Source: an uncultured Acetobacteraceae bacterium (lineage in GTDB: Bacteria > Pseudomonadota > Alphaproteobacteria > Acetobacterales > Acetobacteraceae). From it: 42,083 nucleotides of DNA. A program made the translations under genes and the position numbers. The notes under the pieces were generated by a model. That model did no database searches. It was given only the letters and a program-made list of their open reading frames with translations, and was not told the origin of the DNA. This document shows positions 1 through 9,091 of the stretch, piece after piece; the first letter of the stretch is position 1; every line of letters begins with the position of its first letter. Location of the stretch: positions 1 through 42,083 of the forward strand of contig CAITUP010000147.1 of NCBI GenBank assembly GCA_903895595.1, written 5' to 3'.

Positions 1-159
1 ACCGGCACGTCCATGCGGATTTTTCGGGACGCGCGCGCCGCGCAGACGATCGGGAATTCGTTCGCGGGATGCGTGAATCCGGTAGGGACAAGCCCTTGGA
101 TGACGGATGGGGCGAATGACGGCGTTCAAGCGATTGCCCTGCCCGACGCCGTTCTGTGA
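1..159 (+). other. Open frame from the window edge, possible gene tail
   Basis: One forward frame is open from base 1 to a TGA at 157-159 (52 codons), ending 12 bases before the nfeD-like start. It could be the 3' end of a gene that begins outside the window. The translated piece matches no family I recognise, and in DNA this GC-rich a 52-codon open frame can occur by chance. A reverse-strand ATG at 14-12 would instead make this the spacer between divergent genes. The sequence does not decide between these. Confidence 0.2.
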
Positions 160-171
160 TAAGCAGGGCAA

Positions 172-597
172 ATGCAGTGGATGTTCCTCGTACTCGCCCT
201 CCTTGCCGCACTGGCAGAGATGCATACCGGCACGTTCTATCTGGCCGGCATCGCCGCCGTGGCGCTGCTGACGGCGGCGAGCGGCTTTTGGGTGTCCGAC
301 ACCAACGCGGTCTATCTGTTCGTCGTTCTCTGCGTCGGCGTCATTGGCGTCATCGCGATGACACGGCGGCGGCGGATGCGGACGCAAGCGCTACCGGACT
401 TCGATATCGGTCAGAGCGTTTTTGTGCTAACTGCTCCCGCGCCGGACGCGCGGATCACGGTTCGCTACCGGGGGACGGTCTGGCAGGCCACGATGGACGA
501 CGGTTCGGTTCCGGCCCCGAACGACACCGCCACGATCGTGGCCAAGGCCGACAAGCTGTTGCATCTCGTCGCGACCCCGAAAGTGCCGGGGCCTTAA
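172..597 (+). CDS. Short-form NfeD-family membrane protein
   Basis: A 141-aa protein of the short NfeD type. About residues 1-65 form two to three hydrophobic helices ending at a basic stop-transfer run (TRRRRMR). The rest is the size of the small beta-barrel OB-fold domain typical of NfeD C-termini. NfeD proteins are known partners of SPFH/stomatin proteins in bacterial membrane microdomains, and the next gene, 18 bases downstream, is such a protein, so the two probably form one operon and complex. The long-form N-terminal ClpP-like protease domain is absent. An AGCAGGG precedes the ATG by a few bases. The function is inferred from family and context. Confidence 0.8.
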   Translation: MQWMFLVLALLAALAEMHTGTFYLAGIAAVALLTAASGFWVSDTNAVYLFVVLCVGVIGVIAMTRRRRMRTQALPDFDIGQSVFVLTAPAPDARITVRYRGTVWQATMDDGSVPAPNDTATIVAKADKLLHLVATPKVPGP

Positions 598-615
598 AAC
601 CCGAGGAAACATCGC

Positions 616-1584
616 ATGCTCGAGAACATTCTGACGCCGGCCATCCCGTTGGTTCTGCTGGTGCTGGTGGGCTTCACGCTGCTGCGCTCCACCATGCGCA
701 TCGTTCCCCAACAGACGTCCTGGATCGTGGAGCGGCTGGGCCGTTACAGCCGGACGCTGGAACCCGGCCTGAACATCCTGATGCCATTTGTCGATCGCGT
801 CGCTTACCGGTTCGATCTGCGGGAGGTGCCGCTGGAGGTCCCGCCGCAGGTTTGTATCTCGCTCGATAACACGACCCTGACAGTGGACGGGTTTTTGTAT
901 TTGCAAATCACCGATGCGGCGAAGGCGGCGTACGGTTCCAGCAGCCCGATCAACGCCGCGATGCAACTGGCCCAAACCAGCATGCGATCGGAAATCGGCA
1001 AGCTTCATCTGGATCAGGCGCTGTCGTCCCGCCAACTGCTGAACACCGCCGTCGCCAACGCGGTGGAGGAAGCGGCGGTCAACTGGGGCATCAAGGTGCT
1101 GCGCTACGAGATCAAGGACATCACCCCGCCGCAGGAAATCCTGCATGCGATGGAGCTGCAAATCACCGCCGAGCGCGAAAAACGCGCGACGATCTTCCGG
1201 TCGGAAGGGCAACGGCAGCAGCAGATCAACACCTCCGAGGGTCAGCAGCAGCAGGAAATCAACATCGCCAACGGCCGACGGCAGGCGGAAATTCTGCGCG
1301 CCGAGGGCGAGGCCAAGGCCATCGAACTCGTTGCGGCCGCCACGGCGGAAGCCATTCGCACCATCGCCTCGGCGGCGGTGGAGAAGGGCGGAATCGAAGC
1401 GCTGCAGATGCAGCTGGCCAAAGACTACATCGACAAATGGGGCAATCTGGCGAAGGCGGGCACGGCAATCGTGGTGCCGGCGGATTTGGGCAATATCGGC
1501 GCCATGGTTGCCACGGCGATGCAAATCGTGAAGGGAAGTTCGGTAGATGCACCGGCGACGGGTTCGGTGCCGCGCTTGGGGTGA
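616..1584 (+). CDS. SPFH/band 7 (stomatin, QmcA-like) membrane protein
   Basis: A 322-aa SPFH-domain protein. It has one N-terminal membrane helix (about residues 8-24), then the band 7 core starting at IVPQQTSWIVERLG, and a long Gln/Glu/Ala-rich coiled coil (about 190-260, with EGQRQQQ and EGEAKAIE runs) that in this family drives oligomer formation. A C-terminal segment with AKAGTAIVVPADLG is also typical of slipins and paraslipins. Such proteins assemble as large rings or cages at the inner membrane and are linked to FtsH protease control and membrane organisation. The NfeD-like partner lies directly upstream. The stop at 1582-1584 almost touches the next start at 1591, so the amidase may be co-transcribed, though a shared role is not evident. 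Confidence 0.9.
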   Translation: MLENILTPAIPLVLLVLVGFTLLRSTMRIVPQQTSWIVERLGRYSRTLEPGLNILMPFVDRVAYRFDLREVPLEVPPQVCISLDNTTLTVDGFLYLQITDAAKAAYGSSSPINAAMQLAQTSMRSEIGKLHLDQALSSRQLLNTAVANAVEEAAVNWGIKVLRYEIKDITPPQEILHAMELQITAEREKRATIFRSEGQRQQQINTSEGQQQQEINIANGRRQAEILRAEGEAKAIELVAAATAEAIRTIASAAVEKGGIEALQMQLAKDYIDKWGNLAKAGTAIVVPADLGNIGAMVATAMQIVKGSSVDAPATGSVPRLG

Positions 1585-1590
1585 TTGCGC

Positions 1591-3024
1591 ATGAACGACC
1601 TGATCCGGCTGACCGCGACCGAGGCTGTCGCACGTTTGCGTCGCGGGGAAATTTCGCCGCTTGAGTTGATCGACGCCGCCGCTGACAGGATCGCGGCGGT
1701 GGACCCGGCGGTCAACGCGCTGCCGACGTTGTGTCTGGATCGGGCGCGCGACGCCGCGAAACGGCTGGACCGGTCGTCAGAGGGAGAGGCCGGCTGGCTT
1801 GCTGGATTGCCGTTGTCGATCAAGGACTTGACCGATGTGGCGGGGGTGCGGACGACGTATGGATCGCCGATCTTTAGAGATCATGTGCCGGCCATGTCGC
1901 ATCCGCTGGTGAAGCGGATCGAACGCAAGGGCGGGATCGTGCTGGCGAAATCCAACACGCCCGAATTCGGGGCGGGTGGCTCGACATTCAACGAAGTGTT
2001 CGGGCGGACGCGCAATCCCTGGAATACGGCCCTGACCTGCGGCGGATCGACCGGCGGCGGCGCGGTGTCGGTCGCGACGGGTGAAGTTTGGTTGGCGCAT
2101 GGCACCGACCATGGCGGATCGTTGCGGCGTCCGGGGACGTATTGTTCCGTGGTGGGTCTGCGGCCCTCGCCGGGGCGGGTGACGCGGGGGACGTCCAACA
2201 ATCTGTTTTCGCCGCTGTCCGTGCATGGCCCGATGGCGCGGAATATTCCGGATTTGGCGCTGTTCCTGGATACGATGGCGGGTTTTTGTCCGACCGATCC
2301 GCTGACTTACGATGCGCCGGCGGTGTCGTATGTAGATGCGGTGAATGGGGCGCGTCCGCCGAAGCGCGTGGCATGGTCGCCAAATTACGGCGGCGCGCTG
2401 TCGGTGGATCGGGAAACGCGGGATATCTGCGAAAAAGCGGCTTACCGCTTCCAGGACATGGGCTGCATCGTCGAGGAATTCCACCCCGATTTGGGCGCGT
2501 TGGAAGACGCGTTCATGGTCTTGCGGTCCCAGCACTTCGTGGTCGACCGGGAATTGCAGTTGCAGGCGCATCGCGACCTGATCAAGCCGGATATTATCTG
2601 GAATACGGAAAAAGGCCTGGCGCAGACACCCAGCCAACTGGCTTGGGCAGAACGCGAGCGCGCGGCGTTTTTCCGGCGGGTCGCGGCGATGTTCGAAACC
2701 TACGATATTTTCATTACGCCGAGCGCGGCGACTCCGGCGTTCGATGTGAATTTGCGCAATCCCGAGATGGTGGATGGGCAGAATCTGACGAACTACATGG
2801 GCGCGTCGATGCTGAACGCGGCGATGACGCTGGCGAGCGCTGCCGCGGTGGCGGTGCCGGCCGGGTTCGACCGGTTCGGGCGTCCGGTCGGGTTGCAGAT
2901 TGCCGCCCCCACGCGGGGGGAGGCCGCCGCATTGGGGGCAGCGGCTTTGTTCGAGCAGTTGACGGGGTTCGACAAGTTGTTGCCGATCGATCCTCGGGCG
3001 GGCGTGGTGCCGCCGCCGGGGTAA
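1591..3024 (+). CDS. Amidase-signature family hydrolase
   Basis: A protein of about 477 aa with the complete amidase-signature Ser-cisSer-Lys triad. From the ATG at 1591 these are Lys78 in LSIKD, the cis-Ser153 in the Gly/Ser loop (CGGSTGG) and the nucleophile Ser177 in GTDHGGSLR. The length and the conserved C-terminus (AAAVAVPAGFDRFGRPVGLQI) fit a typical amidase such as those acting on aryl or alkyl amides. The chemistry, hydrolysis of an amide to acid and amine, is clear, but the substrate cannot be read from the sequence. A GatA role is unlikely because no gatB or gatC is nearby. A TTG at 1585 is in frame, but the ATG is the better start. The gene converges on the carboxylase gene with only 6 bases between stops. 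Confidence 0.9.
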   Translation: MNDLIRLTATEAVARLRRGEISPLELIDAAADRIAAVDPAVNALPTLCLDRARDAAKRLDRSSEGEAGWLAGLPLSIKDLTDVAGVRTTYGSPIFRDHVPAMSHPLVKRIERKGGIVLAKSNTPEFGAGGSTFNEVFGRTRNPWNTALTCGGSTGGGAVSVATGEVWLAHGTDHGGSLRRPGTYCSVVGLRPSPGRVTRGTSNNLFSPLSVHGPMARNIPDLALFLDTMAGFCPTDPLTYDAPAVSYVDAVNGARPPKRVAWSPNYGGALSVDRETRDICEKAAYRFQDMGCIVEEFHPDLGALEDAFMVLRSQHFVVDRELQLQAHRDLIKPDIIWNTEKGLAQTPSQLAWAERERAAFFRRVAAMFETYDIFITPSAATPAFDVNLRNPEMVDGQNLTNYMGASMLNAAMTLASAAAVAVPAGFDRFGRPVGLQIAAPTRGEAAALGAAALFEQLTGFDKLLPIDPRAGVVPPPG

Positions 3025-3030
3025 CGGGGC

Positions 3031-6000
3031 TTACCAGGCATCCACCCAGCCGCGCTTCTTACCCTCCCGCTTCGGCGTGGGGGGCATCGCCTTCAATCCG
3101 GCGACGATCCATTTGCGGGTTTCGGCGGGGTCTATAACGTCATCGACCTCATACAGCGACCCGACGTTCAGCGCCTTGCCGCGTTCGTATTCCGACGCCA
3201 CCAGCTTTTCGTAGAGCGCCAGCCGCTCCGCCGGATCGGCGATCGCGGCGAGTTGGCGCTGGTGGCCGAGTTTCACTTTGCCCTCCAGCCCCATGCCGCC
3301 GAATTCGCCGGTGGGCCAGGATACGCAGAAGGCGCCGATCAGCAGATTGCCGCCGCCCATCGCCTGCGCGCCGAGGCCGTAGGCTTTGCGGGTGATCACC
3401 ATGAAGGTCGGCACCGTCACGTTGGCGCCGACGACGTAGGCGCGGGCGCAATGGCGCACCAAGGCGGTTTTTTCCGCCTCCGGTCCGACCATGTTGCCGG
3501 GCGTGTCGCAGAAATAGATCAGCGGCACGTCGTGCGCGTCGCACAATTGCATGAAGCGCGCCGCCTTGTCGGCCGCGTCGCTGTCGATGGCGCCGCCGAG
3601 GTGCAGGGGATTATTGGCGATCACGCCCATCGGCCGGCCCTCGACCCGGATAAAGGCGGTGATCATCCCCAGACCGAAACCGGATCGCAGTTCCAGCATC
3701 GAACCGGTATCGGCCAATGTGCGGATCAGCGCCCGCATATCGTAGGCGCGCATGCGGTTTTCGGGCACGGCATGCCGCAAAAGCCGCTGATCGGGGCAGG
3801 TCCAGTCTTTCACGCGGCCTTGGAAATAAGACAGGTACTGGCGCGCGACGCGTGCGCCCTCGCGTTCGTCCGCGACGGCGATATCGACGACGCCGTTCGG
3901 GACCTGCACCGACATCGGGCCGACTTCCTCGGGTCGGTAGACGCCCAGACCGCCGCCCTCGATCATCGCCGGGCCGGCCATGCCGATCGAGGCATTGGCG
4001 GTCGCGATAATCACGTCGCAGCAACCGAGCAGCACGGCGTTGCCGGCGAAGCAGCGGCCGGAGGCGATGCCGACGACCGGGACCAGACCGCTCAGGCGCG
4101 GGAATTGGTGGAACGTGTCGCTGGTGCCGCCGAGAATGGAAATGTAATCGGGGTCGCTGCCGCGTCCGCCGCCGCCTTCGGTGAAAATAACGGTTGGCAG
4201 GCGCCATTGTTCCGCCAACGCGTACATCCGGTCCTGCTTGCGGTGGCTGTGTTTGCCTTGGGTGCCGGCCATGACGGTGTAGTCGTAGGCGCCGACGACG
4301 ACGCGGCTGGTATCCTCGGCGAAATGCTCGCCGTTCATGTGCGCGAGGCCCATGACGAAGCCGTCGGCGGGTGATTCGTCGATGAGTTTTTCCAGCGTCG
4401 TGGTGCTGCGCCGCGCAGCGACGGTCAAGGCGCCGTATTCGGTGAAGGAGCCGGGGTCCACGAGGTCGTCGATGTTTTCGCGGGCGGTGCGCTGGCCGGT
4501 CTTGCGGCGGCGGGCGACGGCGGCGGGGCGGGCGGCGTCGCGGGCGCGTTCCTGGCGAGCGAGGACCTCGGCGAGGTCGGGCCGGATCAGATCCAGATCG
4601 ATCGCGGCGGTTTCGGCGACCGATCCCCGCGCGTCTTCGGTTTCTTCGATCAACATGAGAATGTGGTCTTCGAACACGGTATCGCCGACCGCGACGTCGA
4701 TCCCGCGCACGATGCCGGCGGCGGGGGCGGTGATTTCGTGCTGCATTTTCATCGCTTCCATGACCAGCAGCAGCTGGCCCTGGCGGACTGTTTCGCCCTC
4801 CTTCACGTCCAGGCTGACGATCGTGCCCTGCATCGGTGCTCGGACCGCGACCATGCCGTCGGGGGTTTCCTGTGCGACGGGCGCGGCCGTGGGTTCGGCG
4901 ACTTTGCCCAAAGCGACGATGGCCAGGGGGTCTTTGGTTTCCAGGCGGATGCCGGCGGTGCGCGGGGCCGCGGCGGCGGTTTCGAAATACAGGCGCGGCT
5001 GGGTTTCGGCGGCGCCAGCCATGAGCGCGGCGATTTCCTGCTCGACGAAGCGGGTGTGAACCTGGAACGACAGGAAGCCAGGGTGGCGCAAAACGGCTTG
5101 CAGAAACGGAATATTCGTCGATGCGCCAACGATCCGGAATTCCGACAATGCCCTGCCGGCGCGCGCGGCGACATCGGTCAGGCGGCCGGAGGGGGCCGTT
5201 ACGATGGCCTTGGCCAGCAATGAATCGAACGCGGGGCTGGTGCGGTAGCCCGCGTAGCCGTAGCCATCCACGCGAATACCGGCGCCGCTGGGTGGGTCGT
5301 AGGCGGTGAGGATGCCACCGGCGGGGCGGGCGTTGCCGTCCTCGGTCATGGTTTCCAGGTTGACGCGCAGTTGCATCGACATGCCGCGCGGCGCGCGAAT
5401 GTCGGCCTGGGTCAGGCCGATGGCAGCAAGTGTCTCACCGCCCGCGATCCGTAGCTGGGCTTCGACGATGTCGATGCCGGTGATTTCCTCGGTGACAGTG
5501 TGTTCGACCTGGAGGCGGGCATTGGCTTCGATGAAGGCGAATTCATCGCCGTCCACCAGGAATTCGAACGTTCCGGCGCCGCGATAGCGGGCCGCCGATG
5601 CCAGCCGGACAGCGGCGCTTAACAGGCGCTCGCGCACCCCGGTACCAAGGTCCGGGGCCGGCGCGATCTCGATCAGCTTCTGGCGCTGGCGCTGGACGCT
5701 GCATTCGCGCTCCCACAGATGCGACACCGCGCCGGTACCGTCGCCGATGATTTGCACTTCGATATGGCGGGCACGCTGGAACAGGCGTTCGACATAAAGA
5801 TCGCCGTTGCCGAAGGCGGCTTGGGCCTCGGAGCGGCAGCGCTCGAACGCCGCCGGCAGGTCGGCCAGGGCGGCGACCGGTCGCATGCCGCGTCCGCCGC
5901 CCCCGGCGATGGCTTTCACCATGACGGCGGCGCCCTCGCCCAAGCTGGACATGAAGGCTTGCGCGGTCGCCAGATCGGTTGTGCCGGCGGTGCCCGCGAC

Positions 6001-6390
6001 GATGGGCACGTCATGGGTACCGGCGAACGCCTTGGCCGCGCCTTTGTCGCCAAACAGGTCCAGTACATCGGGCGTGGGGCCGACGAAAATCAGCCCGGCC
6101 TCGGCGCAGGCACGGGCGAAGGCGGCGTTTTCGGCCAGGAAGCCGTAGCCGGGGTGCACCGCGTCGCAACCGGTTTCCTTCGCCGCCGCGATCATGCCGG
6201 GGATGTCGAGGTACGCGGCCACGCCTCGGCCCTTCAGCGCCCTGCTGTCATCGGAGCGCCTTGTGTGCAGCGAGGCAGCGTCGTCCTCCGCATGCACCGC
6301 GACAGTGGCGATGCCCACGGCGGCGGCGGTGCGCGCGATGCGGATCGCGATCTCGCCGCGGTTGGCGATCAGCAGTTTTCCGATTGGCAT
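3031..6390 (-). CDS. Single-chain acyl-CoA carboxylase (BC-BT-BCCP-CT)
   Basis: A 1119-aa fusion of every part of a biotin-dependent acyl-CoA carboxylase. Residues 1-450 are biotin carboxylase (start KLLIANRGEIAIRI; ATP-grasp Gly loop AGGGGRGM; FIEANARLQVEH). About 450-510 links to the carrier. About 513-585 is the biotinyl carrier with MEAMKM, where Lys548 is the biotinylation site. About 610-1119 is the carboxyltransferase with both N and C halves (ASIGMAGPAMIEGGG; FCDTPGNMVG). The order matches the long-chain acyl-CoA carboxylases with all domains on one chain, which form homo-hexamers and accept acetyl- to long-chain acyl-CoA. Propionyl- or another acyl-CoA is the likely substrate, but sequence alone does not fix it. 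The start at 6390 fits the conserved N-terminus. The gene diverges from the monooxygenase across a 120-base region. Confidence 0.93.
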   Translation of the reverse strand: MPIGKLLIANRGEIAIRIARTAAAVGIATVAVHAEDDAASLHTRRSDDSRALKGRGVAAYLDIPGMIAAAKETGCDAVHPGYGFLAENAAFARACAEAGLIFVGPTPDVLDLFGDKGAAKAFAGTHDVPIVAGTAGTTDLATAQAFMSSLGEGAAVMVKAIAGGGGRGMRPVAALADLPAAFERCRSEAQAAFGNGDLYVERLFQRARHIEVQIIGDGTGAVSHLWERECSVQRQRQKLIEIAPAPDLGTGVRERLLSAAVRLASAARYRGAGTFEFLVDGDEFAFIEANARLQVEHTVTEEITGIDIVEAQLRIAGGETLAAIGLTQADIRAPRGMSMQLRVNLETMTEDGNARPAGGILTAYDPPSGAGIRVDGYGYAGYRTSPAFDSLLAKAIVTAPSGRLTDVAARAGRALSEFRIVGASTNIPFLQAVLRHPGFLSFQVHTRFVEQEIAALMAGAAETQPRLYFETAAAAPRTAGIRLETKDPLAIVALGKVAEPTAAPVAQETPDGMVAVRAPMQGTIVSLDVKEGETVRQGQLLLVMEAMKMQHEITAPAAGIVRGIDVAVGDTVFEDHILMLIEETEDARGSVAETAAIDLDLIRPDLAEVLARQERARDAARPAAVARRRKTGQRTARENIDDLVDPGSFTEYGALTVAARRSTTTLEKLIDESPADGFVMGLAHMNGEHFAEDTSRVVVGAYDYTVMAGTQGKHSHRKQDRMYALAEQWRLPTVIFTEGGGGRGSDPDYISILGGTSDTFHQFPRLSGLVPVVGIASGRCFAGNAVLLGCCDVIIATANASIGMAGPAMIEGGGLGVYRPEEVGPMSVQVPNGVVDIAVADEREGARVARQYLSYFQGRVKDWTCPDQRLLRHAVPENRMRAYDMRALIRTLADTGSMLELRSGFGLGMITAFIRVEGRPMGVIANNPLHLGGAIDSDAADKAARFMQLCDAHDVPLIYFCDTPGNMVGPEAEKTALVRHCARAYVVGANVTVPTFMVITRKAYGLGAQAMGGGNLLIGAFCVSWPTGEFGGMGLEGKVKLGHQRQLAAIADPAERLALYEKLVASEYERGKALNVGSLYEVDDVIDPAETRKWIVAGLKAMPPTPKREGKKRGWVDAW

Positions 6391-6510
6391 GGTGGGGCTT
6401 TTCCTCGGTCCTGGGCGTTTTGGCGACTATAGAGCGCGAACCTTGCCGTCCCGTCCAGGACGGGGCTACTGTCCAGTAGCACGTCACGACCGTACCGAGG
6501 GAACGAGAAA
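6391..6510. promoter_or_regulatory. Divergent promoter region with two abutting palindromes
   Basis: This spacer separates the carboxylase and monooxygenase starts. It holds two perfect inverted repeats that touch: CCCGTCCAGGACGGG (6450-6464, 7-1-7) and GCTACTGTCCAGTAGC (6465-6480, 7-2-7). They lie over a plausible forward promoter, TTGCCG at 6443-6448 and TACTGT at 6467-6472 with an 18-base spacer. A reverse-strand -10 like TATAGT occurs at 6431-6426. Dyads of this size over a promoter are the usual form of TetR/GntR/MarR-type operators, but no regulator gene lies nearby, so the binding protein is unknown. Confidence 0.5.
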
Positions 6511-8157
6511 ATGCCGGACACCAACGTCATCGCGTCGGCGCAACCCGCGCTGGATGAAGTCACGCACCACGATGCCATCGTGATCGGAGCCGGTATCTCC
6601 GGCATGTTCATGCTTTATCGGCTGCGCGAACTCGGCCTGACCGCGCGCGTGTTCGAGGCCGGGACGGGTGTCGGCGGCACTTGGTACTGGAACCGCTACC
6701 CCGGCGCGCGCTTCGATTCCGAAAGCTGGACCTACGGCTATTCGTTTTCGAAGGAGCTGTGGCAGGAGTGGGACTGGAAGGAGCATTTTTCTCCGCAGCC
6801 CGACACGCTGGAATACCTGAACCACGTCGCCGATAAATTCGATCTGCGCCGCGACATTCAGTTCCGCAGCACTGTCACCGCCGCCCATTGGGACGACGCG
6901 GCGAACGAGTGGACCGTAACGCTGGAAAGCGGCCAGCAGGCGAAATCGCGTTTGCTGCTGACGGCCATCGGCATCCTGTCGGCGTACACCCTGCCGGCGA
7001 TTCCAGGCCGCGACAGTTTCAAAGGCCCCGCCTATCACCCTGCCCGGTGGCCGCACACGCCGGTGGATTTCACTGGCAAGCGGGTCGGCATCATCGGCAC
7101 CGGCGCGACTGCCATCCAGGCGATTCCGGAAATCGCCAAGCAGTGCGCGCATCTGACCGTGTTTCAGCGCCGCCCCAACTGGGCCGCGCCGCTGCACAAC
7201 GCCAAAATCTCCAAGGAGGAGATGGACGCGATCAAATCCCGTTACGAGGAAATCTACGCCCACTGCGCCCGCACCCCCAGCTGGTTCATTCACGAAGCCG
7301 ATCGCCGCAAAGCAGTGGACGTGTCGCCCGAGGAGCGGGAGGCGTTCTGGGAAAAGCTCTACGCCGAACCCGGCTTCGGCATCTGGATGGGCAATTTCCG
7401 CGATATCCTGGTCGATGAGAAAGCCAACGTTCTGATCAGCGAATTCATCGCCAAGAAAATCCGCCAGCGGGTCAAGGACCCGAAGATCGCCGAAAAACTG
7501 ATCCCGAAAGACCACGGTTTCGGCTCTCGCCGCGTGCCGCTGGAAAGCGGCTATTTCGAGACCTATAATCGCGACAATGTCACCCTGGTCGATGTGATCA
7601 ACGACGAACAGATCGAGTGCATCACGCCGAACGGCGTGAAGACGACCGCGAAAGAGTACGAGTTCGATATCATGGTCTACGCGACCGGCTTCGACGGCGT
7701 GACCGGCGCGTTCGACCGGATCGATTTCCGCGGCCCGAACGGCGTGCGGCTGCGGGATGTCTGGGCCGACGGTCCTCGTACCTATCTGGGCATGGTGCCC
7801 GACGGATTCCCCAACATGCTCATGGCGCTTGGGCCGCACACCGCGCGGGGTAACATTCCGCAGGCGGTCGAGCACAGCGTGAACTTCCAGGCCGGGCTGC
7901 TGCGGCATATGAAGGAGCATGGCTACACCCGCGTCGAAACCCGCCTGGAACAGGTGGAGGCCTGGACGGAAACCGTCATCAAAGCGGCCGAACCGTTGCT
8001 GTCGAGCAAGGTCGATTCCTGGCAAACCGGTGTGAACCGGAACGTGGAGGGGCGGCAGGTTCGGCGCGTGCTGGGTTACAACGGCAACGGCGCGCATTTC
8101 CGGAAAACGACCGACGATGTCGCCGCCGGGGGTTACAAGGAATTCGTTTTCAAATAG
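6511..8157 (+). CDS. Baeyer-Villiger-type flavin monooxygenase
   Basis: A 548-aa class B flavoprotein monooxygenase. It has an FAD-binding Rossmann motif at residues 24-31 (VIGAGISG), the Baeyer-Villiger fingerprint FxGxxxHxxxW(P) at 170-181 (FKGPAYHPARWP), and an NADPH Rossmann motif near 193-200 (IIGTGATA). The length and the motif order match cyclohexanone or phenylacetone monooxygenases. The enzyme would use NADPH and O2 to insert an oxygen next to a carbonyl, giving an ester or lactone. The substrate is unknown. Esterase/lactonase-like genes occur elsewhere (dienelactone hydrolase-like at 26764) but not next to it. It overlaps the 3' end of pdxY on the other strand by 8 bases. Confidence 0.92.
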   Translation: MPDTNVIASAQPALDEVTHHDAIVIGAGISGMFMLYRLRELGLTARVFEAGTGVGGTWYWNRYPGARFDSESWTYGYSFSKELWQEWDWKEHFSPQPDTLEYLNHVADKFDLRRDIQFRSTVTAAHWDDAANEWTVTLESGQQAKSRLLLTAIGILSAYTLPAIPGRDSFKGPAYHPARWPHTPVDFTGKRVGIIGTGATAIQAIPEIAKQCAHLTVFQRRPNWAAPLHNAKISKEEMDAIKSRYEEIYAHCARTPSWFIHEADRRKAVDVSPEEREAFWEKLYAEPGFGIWMGNFRDILVDEKANVLISEFIAKKIRQRVKDPKIAEKLIPKDHGFGSRRVPLESGYFETYNRDNVTLVDVINDEQIECITPNGVKTTAKEYEFDIMVYATGFDGVTGAFDRIDFRGPNGVRLRDVWADGPRTYLGMVPDGFPNMLMALGPHTARGNIPQAVEHSVNFQAGLLRHMKEHGYTRVETRLEQVEAWTETVIKAAEPLLSSKVDSWQTGVNRNVEGRQVRRVLGYNGNGAHFRKTTDDVAAGGYKEFVFK

Positions 8158-9010
8158 CCACCCCTGCAAACATCCGGCTCGGCGCTACGAATTCTTCCTG
8201 CGCCGAGACCAGAACGATCTCCCGCGAGCCGGCCTCGGCTGTATGGCGTAACAAACCATGCACCGAGGAACCCGCCATTTCCAGCGCCGTTCGCACCGAT
8301 CCGCTGCGTAAACGGTGGAACAGGAACAATGCCGCGATCGCGTCGCCGGCGCCATTCACGGATACCGGCAAGCGCGGTGTGCGCAGCAGCCAGAACGCGC
8401 CACCTTCCGCCGCCAGCATGTCGATATGGTCGCCGGGAGTCGTTTCCGTCTCCAGACTGGTCAGCAGCACACAGCGTAACCCGTCGGGTTTCATCATGCC
8501 GGCCAAGGCGACGGCGGCGCGTTTCGCATTGTCGATCGAACGGCATTCGATCCCGGTCAAACGTTCCAGCTCGAACCGGTTGGGTGTGGCGATATCCGCC
8601 TGCGGCAGGGCCTGTTCGCGCAGGAAATCCTCGATCCCCGGGCGGACGTACACGCCGGTGTCGGTGTCGCCGATGACGGGGTCGCAGCAATACACCGCCG
8701 CTGGATTTTCGGCGCGTACCCGCGCGACGGCGTGCAGGATGGCGGAGCCGATCCCGGCATCGCCCATGTAGCCCGACAGTACCGCGTCGCAGCGCCGCAG
8801 CGCGTCCCTGGCGCCGATGCCGTCGATCAGCGCGCGGACGGACTCGCCGGTGTAGACCTCCCCGGTCCAGTGCCCGTAGCCGGTGTGGTTGGAGAATTGC
8901 ACGGTGTTGATCGACCAGACCTCCGCGCCGAGCCGTTGCAGCGGGAAGACCGCGCTGGCGTTGCCGACATGGCCGTAGGAGACCCAGGACTGGATGGACA
9001 GAATGTTCAT
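8150..9010 (-). CDS. pdxY: Pyridoxal kinase PdxY
   Basis: A 286-aa ribokinase-superfamily kinase that phosphorylates pyridoxal (vitamin B6 salvage) in the cytoplasm. Family marks are the N-terminus ILSIQSWVSYGHVGN, the substrate-side segment NHTGYGHWTG, GYMGDAG at 80-86, YCCDPVIGD, and the C-terminal anion-hole motif NGAGD at 219-223 with Asp223 as catalytic base. The length equals the usual PdxY length. The gene stands alone, converging on the monooxygenase with an 8-base stop-end overlap and diverging from the aldolase gene. Confidence 0.93.
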   Translation of the reverse strand: MNILSIQSWVSYGHVGNASAVFPLQRLGAEVWSINTVQFSNHTGYGHWTGEVYTGESVRALIDGIGARDALRRCDAVLSGYMGDAGIGSAILHAVARVRAENPAAVYCCDPVIGDTDTGVYVRPGIEDFLREQALPQADIATPNRFELERLTGIECRSIDNAKRAAVALAGMMKPDGLRCVLLTSLETETTPGDHIDMLAAEGGAFWLLRTPRLPVSVNGAGDAIAALFLFHRLRSGSVRTALEMAGSSVHGLLRHTAEAGSREIVLVSAQEEFVAPSRMFAGVAI

Positions 9011-9022
9011 GGCCCGCCGACC

Positions 9023-9057
9023 CTAGAGCGCTTCCCGTTTCCCCGAAAGCGCTCTAG
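9023..9057. repeat. Palindromic repeat between pdxY and the aldolase gene
   Basis: A perfect 11-base inverted repeat, CTAGAGCGCTT (9023-9033) and AAGCGCTCTAG (9047-9057), is separated by 13 bases. It sits in the 81-base spacer between divergent starts, so it can be an operator or a leader hairpin. Its form also resembles dispersed palindromes common in alphaproteobacterial spacers. Confidence 0.6.
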
Positions 9058-9091
9058 CCTGCCGGCCTTCTTCATAAGGGACTGAAACGCC

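Noticed and set aside
6484-8169. A 561-codon reverse open frame opposite the Baeyer-Villiger monooxygenase
   Set aside because: The forward protein has complete flavin and Baeyer-Villiger motifs. The reverse translation has none.
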